Source: Mesorhizobium koreense (GTDB lineage: Bacteria; Pseudomonadota; Alphaproteobacteria; Rhizobiales; Rhizobiaceae). From it: a stretch of 64,000 nucleotides of DNA. The DNA lies in NCBI RefSeq assembly GCF_031656215.1, contig NZ_CP134228.1, positions 1,426,001-1,490,000 of the forward strand. The letters are read 5' to 3'. The notes beneath the pieces are model-generated. The model was given only the letters and a program-made list of their open reading frames with translations, was not told the origin of the DNA and did no database searches. A program made the translations under genes and the position numbers. Position 1 is the first letter of the stretch. Each line of letters starts with the position of its first letter. Positions 1 to 8,488 of the stretch are shown piece after piece.

Positions 1-237
1 CATTCCGATATCGCGCTGGTTGGGCTTCAGCCTCGTCACGTCGCGGCCGCCGATGGCGATGTTCCCCGACGAAGGCTCCTCGAAGCCCGCCACCATGCGC
101 AGTACCGTCGTCTTGCCACAGCCGGATGGGCCGAGGAAGGAAACGAACTCACCGCTCTCGACATCGAGGTTGAAGTCGCGGACCACCTGGGTGGCGCCGA
201 AACTCTTCTGGATGTTCCTGATCTCTAGAAAAGCCAT
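1..237 (-). CDS. ABC transporter ATP-binding protein (partial, 3' end outside window)
   Basis: Only the first 79 residues are inside the window; the gene runs on past base 1. It begins MAFLEIRNIQKSFGA and carries the Walker A loop GPSGCGKTT near residues 36-44, then MVAGFEEPSSG and GRDVTRLKPNQRDIGM leading into the Q-loop region, as in ATPases of the spermidine/putrescine, Fe(III) and 2-aminoethylphosphonate importers (PotA/FbpC type). Its ATG directly follows the stop of the upstream permease (TGA then ATG with no gap), so it is the last cistron seen of a substrate-binding protein, two permeases and ATPase operon read leftward. It should energise import from the cytoplasmic face. Substrate cannot be read from this fragment. 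Confidence 0.93.
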   Translation of the reverse strand, partial: MAFLEIRNIQKSFGATQVVRDFNLDVESGEFVSFLGPSGCGKTTVLRMVAGFEEPSSGNIAIGGRDVTRLKPNQRDIGM

Positions 238-1026
238 TCAGATTCTCGCCGGTGCGGCCTTGGAAAAACGGGAAACGAGCTGGATCAGCCCCATGCACAG
301 CCAGGTGATCGCAAAGGCGATGACGGCCAGCGCTGCCGGCTCGTAAGCGCGGTTGGCGCCGAGGAGTTGCATGTAGGGACCGAAGGCCGGGCGGCTTAGG
401 AGCGCGGCCATGACGAACTCACCGATGACGATCGCGAAGGTCAGGAAGGCGCCCGAAAGCACCGCGACCGATACATTAGGCAGGATCACGCGCCCCATGA
501 TGGTGAGCCAGCTTGCGCCGAGGCTCTGGGCGGCCTCCGTCAGCGTGGCGACGTCGATGGCACGCAGGCCGGTGTCGACCGCGCGGTACATATAGGGCAA
601 CGACAGTGTCGCGTAGCCGAATGCGAGCAGGACGTTGGTGCCCCATGCCGATCCGGTGAGCGGCAGCCAGGAAGAAGTATTGTAGAGCCGGATGTACCCG
701 AAGACCACGACGATCGGAGGGATGACCAGCGGCAGGAGTGTGATGAACTCGATGATCGGTCGCCAGCGTGGCAGTTTCAGCCGCACCCAGTAGGCAGTCG
801 GCACCACGATGATGATGCCGAGCACGATGGTGCAAAGCGCCATCGTCACCGAATAGAGGAACGTGCTCTGGAACCGCGGGTCGCTCAGCACGACGCGATA
901 GGCATCGAAACTGTAGACGCCGCGCCGCATCTTCAGAGAGAATTCGAACGTGCCGATCAGCGGCAGCGCAAAATAAAGCACCGCCAGCACCAGCACGATC
1001 CAGGACCAGAGGCTGTTGCGCTTCAT
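238..1026 (-). CDS. ABC transporter permease, second inner-membrane subunit
   Basis: 262 residues with about six hydrophobic segments and the binding-protein-dependent permease EAA loop (LTEAAQSLGASWLTIMGRVI, near residues 175-195), which docks onto the ATPase. It resembles PotC/FbpB-C half permeases of the 2-aminoethylphosphonate/polyamine/iron group. The start MKRNSLWSW is chosen because its ATG overlaps the stop of the preceding permease gene in an ATGA, and because the frame upstream of it is only an accidental extension across the first permease. Stop abuts the ATPase start. Part of the 1-3305 importer. Confidence 0.92.
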   Translation of the reverse strand: MKRNSLWSWIVLVLAVLYFALPLIGTFEFSLKMRRGVYSFDAYRVVLSDPRFQSTFLYSVTMALCTIVLGIIIVVPTAYWVRLKLPRWRPIIEFITLLPLVIPPIVVVFGYIRLYNTSSWLPLTGSAWGTNVLLAFGYATLSLPYMYRAVDTGLRAIDVATLTEAAQSLGASWLTIMGRVILPNVSVAVLSGAFLTFAIVIGEFVMAALLSRPAFGPYMQLLGANRAYEPAALAVIAFAITWLCMGLIQLVSRFSKAAPARI

Positions 1027-1919
1027 TTCAGCCACCGCTCGCTGCGTATGCGCAGCCAGATATAGATACCGTTGGCGATGCCGGTCACCACGATCATGCC
1101 GAAGGCGAGCGCGTAGCCGAGATGCGGATCCTGCAAAACGTCGCCCCGGATCTGGGCGAAGAGCAGGATCGGAACGATGGAAAGGGAACTTCCGGTAAGC
1201 GCATAGGCGGTGGCGACTGCGCCGAAGGAATTGGCAAAGAGAAGCGCGAAGGTGCCGAGTAGCGACGGCCACAGGATCGGGATCGCCACCATGCGCCAGT
1301 ACTGGAAGGAGGAAGCACCAAGGATATCGGCGGCCTCGCGCCATTCGCGCCTGAGCCCGTCCACCGCCGGCATGACGATCAGCACCATCAGCGGAATCTG
1401 GAAAAACAGATAGGTGATGGTGAGGCCCGAGAAGGAAAGCAGGTTGAAGCCGAGCGCATAGATGTTCACGCCGAACCAGTCCCTGAGGATCACGGTGACC
1501 AGACCAAGCCGGCCCAGCGTCGCAAGGAAAGCGAAGGCGAGCGGGATGCCGGCAAAATTGGACGCGACGCCGGAAAAAGTCAGGATGGGAGAACGCATCC
1601 AGGGCGGCAGACCGCCGAGCCCGACCGCAACCGCGATGAGGAAGCCGAAAAGACAGCCGAGAAAAGCCGAGGCGAGGCTTATACGGATCGAAATCCAGTA
1701 GGCCGCGAGGATGGAAGGCTGGAAGAGATTGGCGATATTGGCGAGCGTGAAGCTGCCGGCCTGATCGGTAAAACTGCCGATCACGATCTCCAGCGTCGGC
1801 AGGATGAGAGCGAGCAACGCGAAAAGCAGGAACGGCACGACGCCCAGCCACGCGAACGACATGCGCCCGCCCGACAGGGGCGGCTGGCTGGCTGGCGCGG
1901 CTACGATCGCGTCGGTCAT
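1023..1919 (-). CDS. ABC transporter permease, first inner-membrane subunit
   Basis: 298 residues starting MTDAIVAAP, with a cytoplasmic N-terminus and about six transmembrane segments starting near residue 24. The EAA loop EWREAADILGASSFQYW lies near residues 195-211. An AGGAGGG ribosome binding site sits a few bases upstream of this ATG, which is why the longer in-frame extension was not used. Family: PotB/FbpB-like permeases. Overlaps the next permease by four bases (ATGA), so the two are translationally coupled and probably form the heterodimeric channel. It is separated from its binding-protein gene by about 270 bases holding a palindromic repeat. Confidence 0.92.
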   Translation of the reverse strand: MTDAIVAAPASQPPLSGGRMSFAWLGVVPFLLFALLALILPTLEIVIGSFTDQAGSFTLANIANLFQPSILAAYWISIRISLASAFLGCLFGFLIAVAVGLGGLPPWMRSPILTFSGVASNFAGIPLAFAFLATLGRLGLVTVILRDWFGVNIYALGFNLLSFSGLTITYLFFQIPLMVLIVMPAVDGLRREWREAADILGASSFQYWRMVAIPILWPSLLGTFALLFANSFGAVATAYALTGSSLSIVPILLFAQIRGDVLQDPHLGYALAFGMIVVTGIANGIYIWLRIRSERWLK

Positions 1920-1993
1920 CGGGATAGGTAGCCCTCCTTGCTCGGGCGATCGGCGCCCGCCCGTTGGCTGTGGAATAATCGCATATGAATTGC

Positions 1994-2134
1994 GACCCCC
2001 ACTCCGGTTCGCTGCGCGAACCACCTCTCCCCCGCCCGACGGGGGAGAGGAAGCGCCTGCCGCAATCCCAAGCTCCCTTCCTCTCCCCTTTTGAGGGGGA
2101 GAGGTGGCGCGCGAAGCGCGGCGGAGCGGGGGTC
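1994..2134. repeat. Intergenic palindromic repeat element, copy 1
   Basis: A nested inverted repeat of about 140 bases. Outer arms GACCCCC (1994-2000) and GGGGGTC (2128-2134); perfect 13-base arms CCACCTCTCCCCC (2021-2033) and GGGGGAGAGGTGG (2095-2107); further internal hairpins GGGGGAGAGG (2041-2050) and CCTCTCCCC (2080-2088). A diverged copy lies at 58977-59118. Such multi-hairpin elements are common between genes in rhizobial genomes. This copy sits between a binding-protein gene and its permease genes, where RNA hairpins often stabilise the upstream message and lower expression downstream (known for malE-malF in E. coli; inference here). Confidence 0.75.
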
Positions 2135-2189
2135 ATGACGCATGTGCAATTACCCTACCCCTGCCCGAAGCCGCGTTCCTGCGACGGTC

Positions 2190-3305
2190 CTACTGGACGT
2201 TGGCGCCGACGACGCTGTCCCAGTTGCCGGTCACTTCCTTGGTGTTTGCTTCCTGCTCGTCAAGAGTCGGGAAGACGGCCTTGGCGTAGTGCTCGGCCGG
2301 CGGCAGCTTGTCGAGCAACTCCTGCGGGATCTTCTTCTCGTCGACGAGCTTGTTGAACCGCGCGGGATGGCAATAGCCCTTCAGGAAGCCGACCTGTCCT
2401 TCGTCGGAATAGAGGTATTCCATCCACAGCTTGGTGGCGTTCGGATGCGGTCCAAAGGCGCTGATTGCCTGGGCATAGACGCCGGCGACGACGCCGCTCT
2501 TCGGCACCACCACCTCGATCGGCGGATTGCCCTTCAACGTGTCGCGGTCGGCGAGCGCGTTATAATCCCAGCGGATGACGATCGGCGTCGTGCCCTGCGC
2601 CACCGAGGAGGCCTTGCCGATGACCGGCACGAAATTGCCCTTCGCGTTGAGTTCCTTGAAGAATTCGAGCCCGGCCTTGGGCGCCTTGGCGGCATCGCCG
2701 TTGGTAGCTGAGAGCCCGGCGGCATAGACGGCGAGAATGGCCTGGTTGGACGAACGCGGATCGCCTGCGAGCGCGACGCTGTTGGCGTATTCCGGCTTCA
2801 GGAGGTCGGACCAGTCCTGTGGCACGTTCTTGACCAGGTCCTTGTTTACCTCGAAGGAAAGCACGCCGTAATAGCCGCCATACCAGTGCCCTTCTGGATC
2901 CTTGACTTTGAAGTCGTCGAAGGTGGCGACCTTATAGGGCAGGAACAGCCCTTCCTCGGTCGCCTTCGGGCCGAACGAAAGACCGACATCGACCATGTCG
3001 GGCGCCTGCGGGCCCGTATTGCCCTTGTTGGCCTTGATCGCCTGGATCTCGTCCGCCGAGCCGGCGTCGGGATTGAGTTCGTTGATCTTCATCCAGGGAT
3101 ATTTCGCCTTGAAAGCCTCGAAAGTGCCGCCCCATCCGCACCAGTCATGCGGCAAGGCGATCGGCGAGAACGTTCCTTCCTTCTTGGCCGCGGCGACCAG
3201 ATCGTCCATCGTGCCGGCCGATGCGAAAACCGTGCCCGACAGCAGCGCGGCTGCCGTGAAGGCGAGTATCCGTCCAGTTGATTTGAACCCGGTTGATTTA
3301 AACAT
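2190..3305 (-). CDS. ABC transporter periplasmic substrate-binding protein
   Basis: 371 residues with a Sec signal peptide (positively charged start, hydrophobic stretch, ASA cleavage near residue 29). The mature part begins GTMDDLVAAAKKEG, typical of the Fe(III)/thiamine/2-aminoethylphosphonate/polyamine class of binding proteins (COG1840/COG0687-like), and contains the class hallmark ANSVALAGDPRSS followed by alpha/beta lobes. It delivers an unknown substrate to the permeases at 238-1919. A GGGAGAG ribosome binding site precedes the ATG. The operon lies directly downstream of the gamma-glutamyl/aldehyde catabolic genes on the same strand, so it may import their substrate, but a 217-base gap means it could also have its own promoter. 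Confidence 0.9.
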   Translation of the reverse strand: MFKSTGFKSTGRILAFTAAALLSGTVFASAGTMDDLVAAAKKEGTFSPIALPHDWCGWGGTFEAFKAKYPWMKINELNPDAGSADEIQAIKANKGNTGPQAPDMVDVGLSFGPKATEEGLFLPYKVATFDDFKVKDPEGHWYGGYYGVLSFEVNKDLVKNVPQDWSDLLKPEYANSVALAGDPRSSNQAILAVYAAGLSATNGDAAKAPKAGLEFFKELNAKGNFVPVIGKASSVAQGTTPIVIRWDYNALADRDTLKGNPPIEVVVPKSGVVAGVYAQAISAFGPHPNATKLWMEYLYSDEGQVGFLKGYCHPARFNKLVDEKKIPQELLDKLPPAEHYAKAVFPTLDEQEANTKEVTGNWDSVVGANVQ

Positions 3306-3522
3306 TGCGTCTCTCCCATAAACATGCGCCGTCCGGCGCGTCTCACGCGGGTAGTGCCGTCAGATGACAGCCAGATGAAGTTCGCGATGCGCGGACGCTC
3401 CCGCGCCCGAAAAATGCTGCTTGTGCTTTGCCGCTACCATCGTGACGAAGAGCCTTTCGGCCACGATACCGGCTTATTGTTTTCTGGTCCGTCGTGTTCC
3501 CTTCCTCCCATCTTATTGCCGA

Positions 3523-4695
3523 TCAGACTTCTCCGGCAAGCGCCGCCTCCAGGAGGCCAAGCGCCGCCTTTTTCGTCAGTTTCACGGGATTTCCACCGGC
3601 TGTCGGATCGACGACCGCCATCTCGGCGATGAGTGTCTTCCGCTTCCGATCCATGTCGAGGCCCTTGATCAGCCCTGGCAGCGCGTGCGGCGTCTTCAGT
3701 TCCTTGCGCAGTCTGAGGATCGTCTTGAAGAAACCGTCATAGCCGCCCCTGACACCGCAATAGGCGGCAAGCCGGACGATGCGCTCCTCGATCGCGTCGC
3801 GGTTGAAGGCGAGCACATAGGGCATGAAGACGGCGTTGGTCATGCCGTGATGCGTGTCGTAGAGCGCGCCGATCGGATGCGAGAGCGAATGGATGGCGCC
3901 GAGTCCCTTCTGGAAGGCGGTCGCGCCCATCGCAGCCGCCGCCATCATGTTGGCGCGCGCCGCTATGTCCTTGCCATTGGCATAAGCGGTTGGCAGGTTT
4001 TCCAGAACGAGCCGGATGCCTTCCACAGCGACGCCGTCGGCCATCGGATGGTAGCCCGGCGCACAATAGGCTTCGAGGCAGTGCGCCAGCGCATCCATGC
4101 CAGTGCCGGCGGTGATGAAGGGCGGCATTCCGACCGTCAGTTCCGGGTCGGCGATCACCGTCACCGGCAGCATCTTCGGGTGGAAGATGACCTTCTTGGT
4201 ATGGGTCGCCTCGTTGGTGATAACGGCCGCACGTCCGACTTCCGAGCCCGTGCCAGCGGTCGTCGGCACGGCGATGACCGGCACGATCGCCTCCGCATCG
4301 GCGCGCGTCCACCAGTCGTCGACATCCTCGAAATCCCAGACCGGACGCTTCTGCCCGGCTTGGAAGGCGATCAGCTTGCCGAGGTCGAGCGCCGAGCCGC
4401 CGCCGAAGGCGATGACGCCGTCATGCTTGCCTTTTTTGAAGGCGGCGATGCCGGCGGTGAGGTTGGATTCGACCGGATTCGGTTTGACCTCGGAAAAGAC
4501 GTCATAGGGCACTTTTGCCGCGTCGAGCAGTTTCAGCGTCTTCGCCACGACCGGCAGTCTGGCAAGTCCCGGATCGGTGACGAAAAGCGGGCGCCGGATG
4601 CCGGCGGCGGCGAGTATCTCCGGCAGTTCACCAATCCGGCCGGGGCCGAAGCGGACGGTAGTGGGGTAGTTCCATTTGGAAAAGAATTTGCTCAT
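3523..4695 (-). CDS. Iron-containing (group III) alcohol dehydrogenase
   Basis: 390 residues. N-terminal Rossmann-like domain with the NAD(P)-binding GGGSALDLGK at 98-107 and the PTTAGTGSEV loop at 144-153; the helical C-terminal domain carries the metal ligands D201 and H205 (GTGMDALAH), H269 (HSLSHP) and H283 (DTHHGM), the complete set of FucO-like enzymes. It should interconvert an alcohol and its aldehyde in the cytosol. The ATG at MSKFFSKWN fits family alignments; an upstream GTG at 4728 would overlap the aldehyde dehydrogenase end. It lies 19 bases after the aldehyde dehydrogenase gene, so the two probably act in sequence on one substrate. Confidence 0.92.
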   Translation of the reverse strand: MSKFFSKWNYPTTVRFGPGRIGELPEILAAAGIRRPLFVTDPGLARLPVVAKTLKLLDAAKVPYDVFSEVKPNPVESNLTAGIAAFKKGKHDGVIAFGGGSALDLGKLIAFQAGQKRPVWDFEDVDDWWTRADAEAIVPVIAVPTTAGTGSEVGRAAVITNEATHTKKVIFHPKMLPVTVIADPELTVGMPPFITAGTGMDALAHCLEAYCAPGYHPMADGVAVEGIRLVLENLPTAYANGKDIAARANMMAAAAMGATAFQKGLGAIHSLSHPIGALYDTHHGMTNAVFMPYVLAFNRDAIEERIVRLAAYCGVRGGYDGFFKTILRLRKELKTPHALPGLIKGLDMDRKRKTLIAEMAVVDPTAGGNPVKLTKKAALGLLEAALAGEV

Positions 4696-4714
4696 CGAAT
4701 ACGCTTTCGAAAAT

Positions 4715-6103
4715 TCAGATCGCTTCACGCAGATGGAAGGATTTCGGCCGGGTGAGGTTCTCGTAGCCTACGGCGGACATGGAGCCGCCCTTGCCGGTAT
4801 CCTTGACGCCGGTCCACACCAGCGCCGGGTCGATATAGTCGCAGCGGTTCATGAAGACGGTACCCGTCTCGATGCGGTCGCCGATGGCGGCGGCGCGGTC
4901 GGTATCCGTTGTCCAGATCGAAGCCGTCAGCCCGTAGGGGCTGTCGTTCATCAGTTGCACCGCCTCGTCGTCGTCGCGCACTTTCATGATGCCGACGATC
5001 GGGCCGAAATTCTCCTCTCGCATGACGCTCATCTGGTGGTTGACACCGGTCAGAACCTCCGGGCCCAGATAGGGCGAGCCGGCCCTGTCGCCTTCCACCT
5101 TCATGCCGATATGGGCGGTCGCACCCTTGCGCAGGGCTTCCGCCTTCTGCTCGCGCACGAGGTCGGCGAAGCGGCTTTGCGCCATCGGCCCCATGGTCGT
5201 TGCCTGATCGAGCGGACTGCCGACGACATATTGCTTGGTCAGGTCGATGAAGCCGTCGACGAATTCGTCATAGACCTTCTCGTGCACATAGACGCGCTCG
5301 ATGCCGCAGCAGCACTGGCCGGAATTGTAGAAGGCGCCATCGACGATGTTGGCGACGGCATGATCCATCTTCGCATCCGGCAGCACATAGGCCGGGTCCT
5401 TGCCGCCGAGTTCGAGGCTGACCGTCATGAAGGTGCCGGCGGCGGCCTTCTCGATGGCGCGGCCGCCCGCGACCGAGCCGGTGAAATTGACGTGGTCGAT
5501 GCGGCCCGAGCCGAGCAGCTTTTCCGTCTGAGCGTGGTTCATGACGATGTTCTGGAAAAGCCCTTTCGGCAGCGCGGCCTTGTCGAAAGCTGCCTGGAAG
5601 CGCTCGCCGACAAGAAGCGTCTGCGCCGCGTGCTTGAGGATCACTGCGTTACCCGCCATCAGGCCGGGAACGATGGTGTTGACTGCCGTCAGGTAGGGAT
5701 AGTTCCACGGCGCGATGACCAGCACCACGCCGAGCGGGTCGCGCTTGATATAGCGGCGGAACCCGTCCTTCGGGTTGGATGCCGGCACGGGCTTCAGCGC
5801 CGCCCCGGCGATCTCCACCATGAACCGCGTGCGCTCTTCGACGCCGCCCTTCTCGCCGCCGAAACGCACCGGCCGTCCCATCTGCCACGCAAGCTCGGTG
5901 ACGATCTCGTCGTTCATGCCGATGAGCTCTTCGAGCATGGCGAGCAGATATTTTCCGCGCTCGGCAATCGGCGTCGCCGCCCACTCAACCTGTGCAGCCC
6001 GCGCCCGCTCGACGGCGGCATTGATCGTCGCATCGCTTGCCAGCGGACGCTCGGCATAGATCGAGCCGTCGATGGGAGATTTCAGTTTTACGGTCTCTGT
6101 CAT
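4715..6103 (-). CDS. Aldehyde dehydrogenase family protein
   Basis: 462 residues, NAD(P)-dependent ALDH superfamily. Visible are the cofactor segment APWNYPYL (131-138), the VNFTGS motif near 205-210, the general base E231 in LELGGK, and the catalytic cysteine in YNSGQCCCG (C265 by alignment, flanked by two further cysteines). It oxidises an aldehyde to a carboxylate, plausibly the gamma-glutamyl amino aldehyde made by the neighbouring dehydrogenase, by analogy with PuuC. Start MTETVKLKSP was preferred; a GTG 18 bases upstream (VNAETK) is possible. It follows the GS-like gene by 28 bases in one transcription unit. Confidence 0.92.
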   Translation of the reverse strand: MTETVKLKSPIDGSIYAERPLASDATINAAVERARAAQVEWAATPIAERGKYLLAMLEELIGMNDEIVTELAWQMGRPVRFGGEKGGVEERTRFMVEIAGAALKPVPASNPKDGFRRYIKRDPLGVVLVIAPWNYPYLTAVNTIVPGLMAGNAVILKHAAQTLLVGERFQAAFDKAALPKGLFQNIVMNHAQTEKLLGSGRIDHVNFTGSVAGGRAIEKAAAGTFMTVSLELGGKDPAYVLPDAKMDHAVANIVDGAFYNSGQCCCGIERVYVHEKVYDEFVDGFIDLTKQYVVGSPLDQATTMGPMAQSRFADLVREQKAEALRKGATAHIGMKVEGDRAGSPYLGPEVLTGVNHQMSVMREENFGPIVGIMKVRDDDEAVQLMNDSPYGLTASIWTTDTDRAAAIGDRIETGTVFMNRCDYIDPALVWTGVKDTGKGGSMSAVGYENLTRPKSFHLREAI

Positions 6104-6131
6104 TTTCGTTTCTGCATTCACGCTTTTCAGA

Positions 6132-7502
6132 TCAATACCGCTCGAAACCCCGGTGCAGTTCCCAGTCGGTGATACGGCGGTCGTATTCGAGCTGTTCCCA
6201 GCGCGCGGTATGGACGTAATGCTCCACGGCATCGACGCCGAAAGCCGCCTTCAGCATCTTCGATTTTGCCAACGCCTCCGTCGCGTCTCGCAGGGTCTTG
6301 GGTATCTCGGGCAGGCGCGATGCATGGTAGGCGTCGCCGACGAACGGCTTTTGCAGTTCGAGCTTCTCGTCGATACCGGCAAGGCCGGCCGCGATCAGCG
6401 CGGCGAAAGCGAGATAGGGATTGAGGTCGGCGCCGCCGATGCGGCACTCCATACGCACGCCCTTCGTGCCCGTACCGCAGAGGCGGAAGCCGGCCGTGCG
6501 GTTGTCGTCGCTCCACATGATCTTGGTCGGCGCGAAAGTGCCGGCCTGGAAGCGCTTGTAGGAATTGATGTAGGGCGCCAGGAACCAGGTGAAGTCGCGG
6601 GCATATTTGAGCTGCCCGGCCGCCCATTGCCGGCCGAGTTCGCTCAGCGTTAAATCGGCTTTCTTGTCATAAAAGAGCGGCGTCTTGCCGTCCGCGCTCC
6701 ACAGTGAATTGTGGATGTGGCTGGAACTTCCCGCCAGCGCGTAATCGTATTTCGCCATGAAGGTCACGGCCTTGCCGTGCTGGGTGGCGATCTCCTTGCA
6801 GCCGTTCTTCAAGACGACGTGCCGGTCCGCCATCTCGAGCACCTCGGCGTAGCGGACGTTGATCTCCTCCTGGCCGGGGCCCCATTCACCCTTGGAACAC
6901 TCGACCGGAATGCCCGCGGCCTCGATGCCGTTGCGGATGGCGCGCATCACGCCCTCTTCCTTGGTCGTGAGCTGGATCAGATAGTCCTGGATGTAGGGCG
7001 AAGCGGTATCGAGCCCCTGCCAGCGCTTCTCCCGCGCGCTGCGGAAGGTCTCGTCGAAGAGATAGAACTCGAGCTCCGAGGCGAAATAGGCGAGATAGCC
7101 GCGTTCCTTCAGCCGCGCGACCTGACGCTTGAGCAGCCCGCGCGGCGAATGCGGCAAATCTTCATGATGATGGTGGTCGAGCACGTCGCAAAGCACGAGC
7201 GCGGTCTTTTCCAGCCATGGGATCGTCCTCAGCGTCGCCATGTCGGGCTTCATGACGAAATCGCCATAGCCTCGCGACCAGCCCGCCGCCTTGTAGCCGG
7301 GCACCGGCTCCATATCGATATCGTTGGCGAGGAGGTAGTCACAGCCATGCGTCTCCTCGTGCCCCGATTCCACAAAATACCGCCCGAGGAAACGCTTTCC
7401 GAACAGCCGGCCCTGCATGTCGGTCGCGCAAGCGAGAACCGTATCGATCTCGCCGGAGGCGACGGCCTCTTTCAACTGGTCGAAGGTGAGATTTCCGGCC
7501 AT
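6132..7502 (-). CDS. Glutamine synthetase family protein (gamma-glutamyl-amine ligase type)
   Basis: 456 residues. Has the GS fold landmarks: SELEFYLF at 142-149 (metal-binding Glu pair), GPGQEEINV at 208-216, GSSSHIHNSLW at 258-268 (ATP-site His), and the ADLNPYL motif near the C-terminus. These variants are those of GlnA-like/PuuA-type enzymes rather than nitrogen-assimilating GlnA, which carries GSGMH and NRSA-type motifs. Such enzymes join glutamate to a primary amine using ATP. Adjacent dehydrogenases and an amidohydrolase support a gamma-glutamylated amine pathway. A run of four histidines (110-113) is unusual but outside known motifs. Start MAGNLTF fits the family; a longer in-frame extension lacks support. 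Confidence 0.9.
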   Translation of the reverse strand: MAGNLTFDQLKEAVASGEIDTVLACATDMQGRLFGKRFLGRYFVESGHEETHGCDYLLANDIDMEPVPGYKAAGWSRGYGDFVMKPDMATLRTIPWLEKTALVLCDVLDHHHHEDLPHSPRGLLKRQVARLKERGYLAYFASELEFYLFDETFRSAREKRWQGLDTASPYIQDYLIQLTTKEEGVMRAIRNGIEAAGIPVECSKGEWGPGQEEINVRYAEVLEMADRHVVLKNGCKEIATQHGKAVTFMAKYDYALAGSSSHIHNSLWSADGKTPLFYDKKADLTLSELGRQWAAGQLKYARDFTWFLAPYINSYKRFQAGTFAPTKIMWSDDNRTAGFRLCGTGTKGVRMECRIGGADLNPYLAFAALIAAGLAGIDEKLELQKPFVGDAYHASRLPEIPKTLRDATEALAKSKMLKAAFGVDAVEHYVHTARWEQLEYDRRITDWELHRGFERY

Positions 7503-7515
7503 GCGCCCCGTCCCG

Positions 7516-8340
7516 CTATTTCCGGCAGCCAACTTCTTCGGTCGCGCTTCGTCGCGAACCTGTAAGCATGGATGCATCGCTCTCCGGCTTCATCGTCATC
7601 AGAATCCCGGTCAGAAGATCGGCCCAGTCGCGCTGCCCGCGCTCGTCGTGAATCTCATCGTTACGGATTTCGATCATCACGCAAGGAAGGCCGCGCGAGC
7701 GCGCGTGGCACTCGAGCGTGTAGTAGACACGATCGGCGGGAGAGTAGGGCTGATTGTCTCCGACCACGACCCTGTCCAGTGCCCGCAGCCTCTCCAAGAG
7801 TGGACCCGCAAGGCGCATATCCTGGTCGTGGATGACGCCGATCTGCCATGGACGAGGGATGTCTTTGTAGACGGGCGTGAAGGAATGAAGGGCAAGGAGA
7901 AGGGTTTCCCTTCCTGCCGCGATCCGTTCCTCGATCAAGCCTTCTATGCAGGCATGGTAAGGCGCGTGTGCCGTAGCGATACGTTGCTTCCGCTCCACGG
8001 ACGTCAGCCCGCGATTGCCCGGTATCTCTGTCCGCTCGCTGACCTCCGGTACCAGGTCCGGCGCGTCGAGGGAGCGGTTGCAGTCAGCGATGAGGCGGGA
8101 GACGCACGATTCAACGAGTGCGGCATCGAGCGTTTCGGCGATCCGCTGCGCGACCGGCAGGGCGCCGGGATCCCAGGCGATGTGACTGGTCCGTTCCGCC
8201 GTCCCCAGATCGAGCGTCCCATATTTCGCCGGAATGTAGCGGGAGGCATGATCGCAAAGGATAACAAACGCGCTCTTGCCGGCCCGATTCCTGACCCGGA
8301 CGGGCGCCGCCCCATCGTCCGCGTCATGCGCTTCTCCCAT
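7516..8340 (-). CDS. N-formylglutamate amidohydrolase family protein
   Basis: About 274 residues. N-terminal LCDHASRYIPAKYG and the AWDPGA motif identify the FGase (HutG-type) family, zinc-dependent amidases; ALHSFTPVY and EIRNDEI further down are the other conserved blocks. The family is found next to GS-like ligases in several amine catabolic clusters, where it may release glutamate from a gamma-glutamyl or N-acyl glutamate conjugate (inference). The start MGEAHDADD was chosen because an AGGGG site lies nine bases upstream; an ATG at 8361 has no ribosome binding site and touches a palindrome. First gene of the minus-strand operon running to 3523. Confidence 0.86.
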   Translation of the reverse strand: MGEAHDADDGAAPVRVRNRAGKSAFVILCDHASRYIPAKYGTLDLGTAERTSHIAWDPGALPVAQRIAETLDAALVESCVSRLIADCNRSLDAPDLVPEVSERTEIPGNRGLTSVERKQRIATAHAPYHACIEGLIEERIAAGRETLLLALHSFTPVYKDIPRPWQIGVIHDQDMRLAGPLLERLRALDRVVVGDNQPYSPADRVYYTLECHARSRGLPCVMIEIRNDEIHDERGQRDWADLLTGILMTMKPESDASMLTGSRRSATEEVGCRK

Positions 8341-8362
8341 TCGTGATGCCCCTGTCAGCATC

Positions 8363-8376
8363 GTAACAACTGTTAC
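8363..8376. promoter_or_regulatory. Candidate RpiR-type operator 1 (palindrome)
   Basis: GTAACA-AC-TGTTAC, six-base perfect arms, in the divergent region between the FGase-like gene and the RpiR regulator gene. It adjoins a TATAAT sequence at 8378-8383 that could be a -10 element reading rightward. Position and symmetry suggest a binding site for the neighbouring regulator; not proven. Confidence 0.45.
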
Positions 8377-8401
8377 GTATAATGCTAGGTTGCTTTTCCA
8401 T

Positions 8402-8415
8402 GTATGATTTCATAC
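8402..8415. promoter_or_regulatory. Candidate RpiR-type operator 2 (palindrome)
   Basis: GTATGA-TT-TCATAC, six-base perfect arms with a two-base centre, the same geometry as the palindrome 39 bases away at 8363-8376 (both start with G-T and end with A-C). The pair lies between two divergent genes, as expected for an autoregulated switch. Confidence 0.45.
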
Positions 8416-8488
8416 GTCTTCTCGAGGTTTGTCAAATGCGTTTTGAGGGTCGCCGGACGCCAGATCTGCGCGTTGCCGGGAGAGAGAA

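Noticed and set aside
238-2136. A 632-codon frame apparently fusing two permeases
   Set aside because: Only its last 262 codons are permease-like; the first part is an out-of-frame reading of the first permease gene, whose own frame has the correct motifs and ribosome binding site.
3278-3295. GATTTGAACC resembling a tRNA T-arm complement
   Set aside because: No cloverleaf around it; it is a coding duplication (FKSTG FKSTG) in the binding-protein signal peptide.
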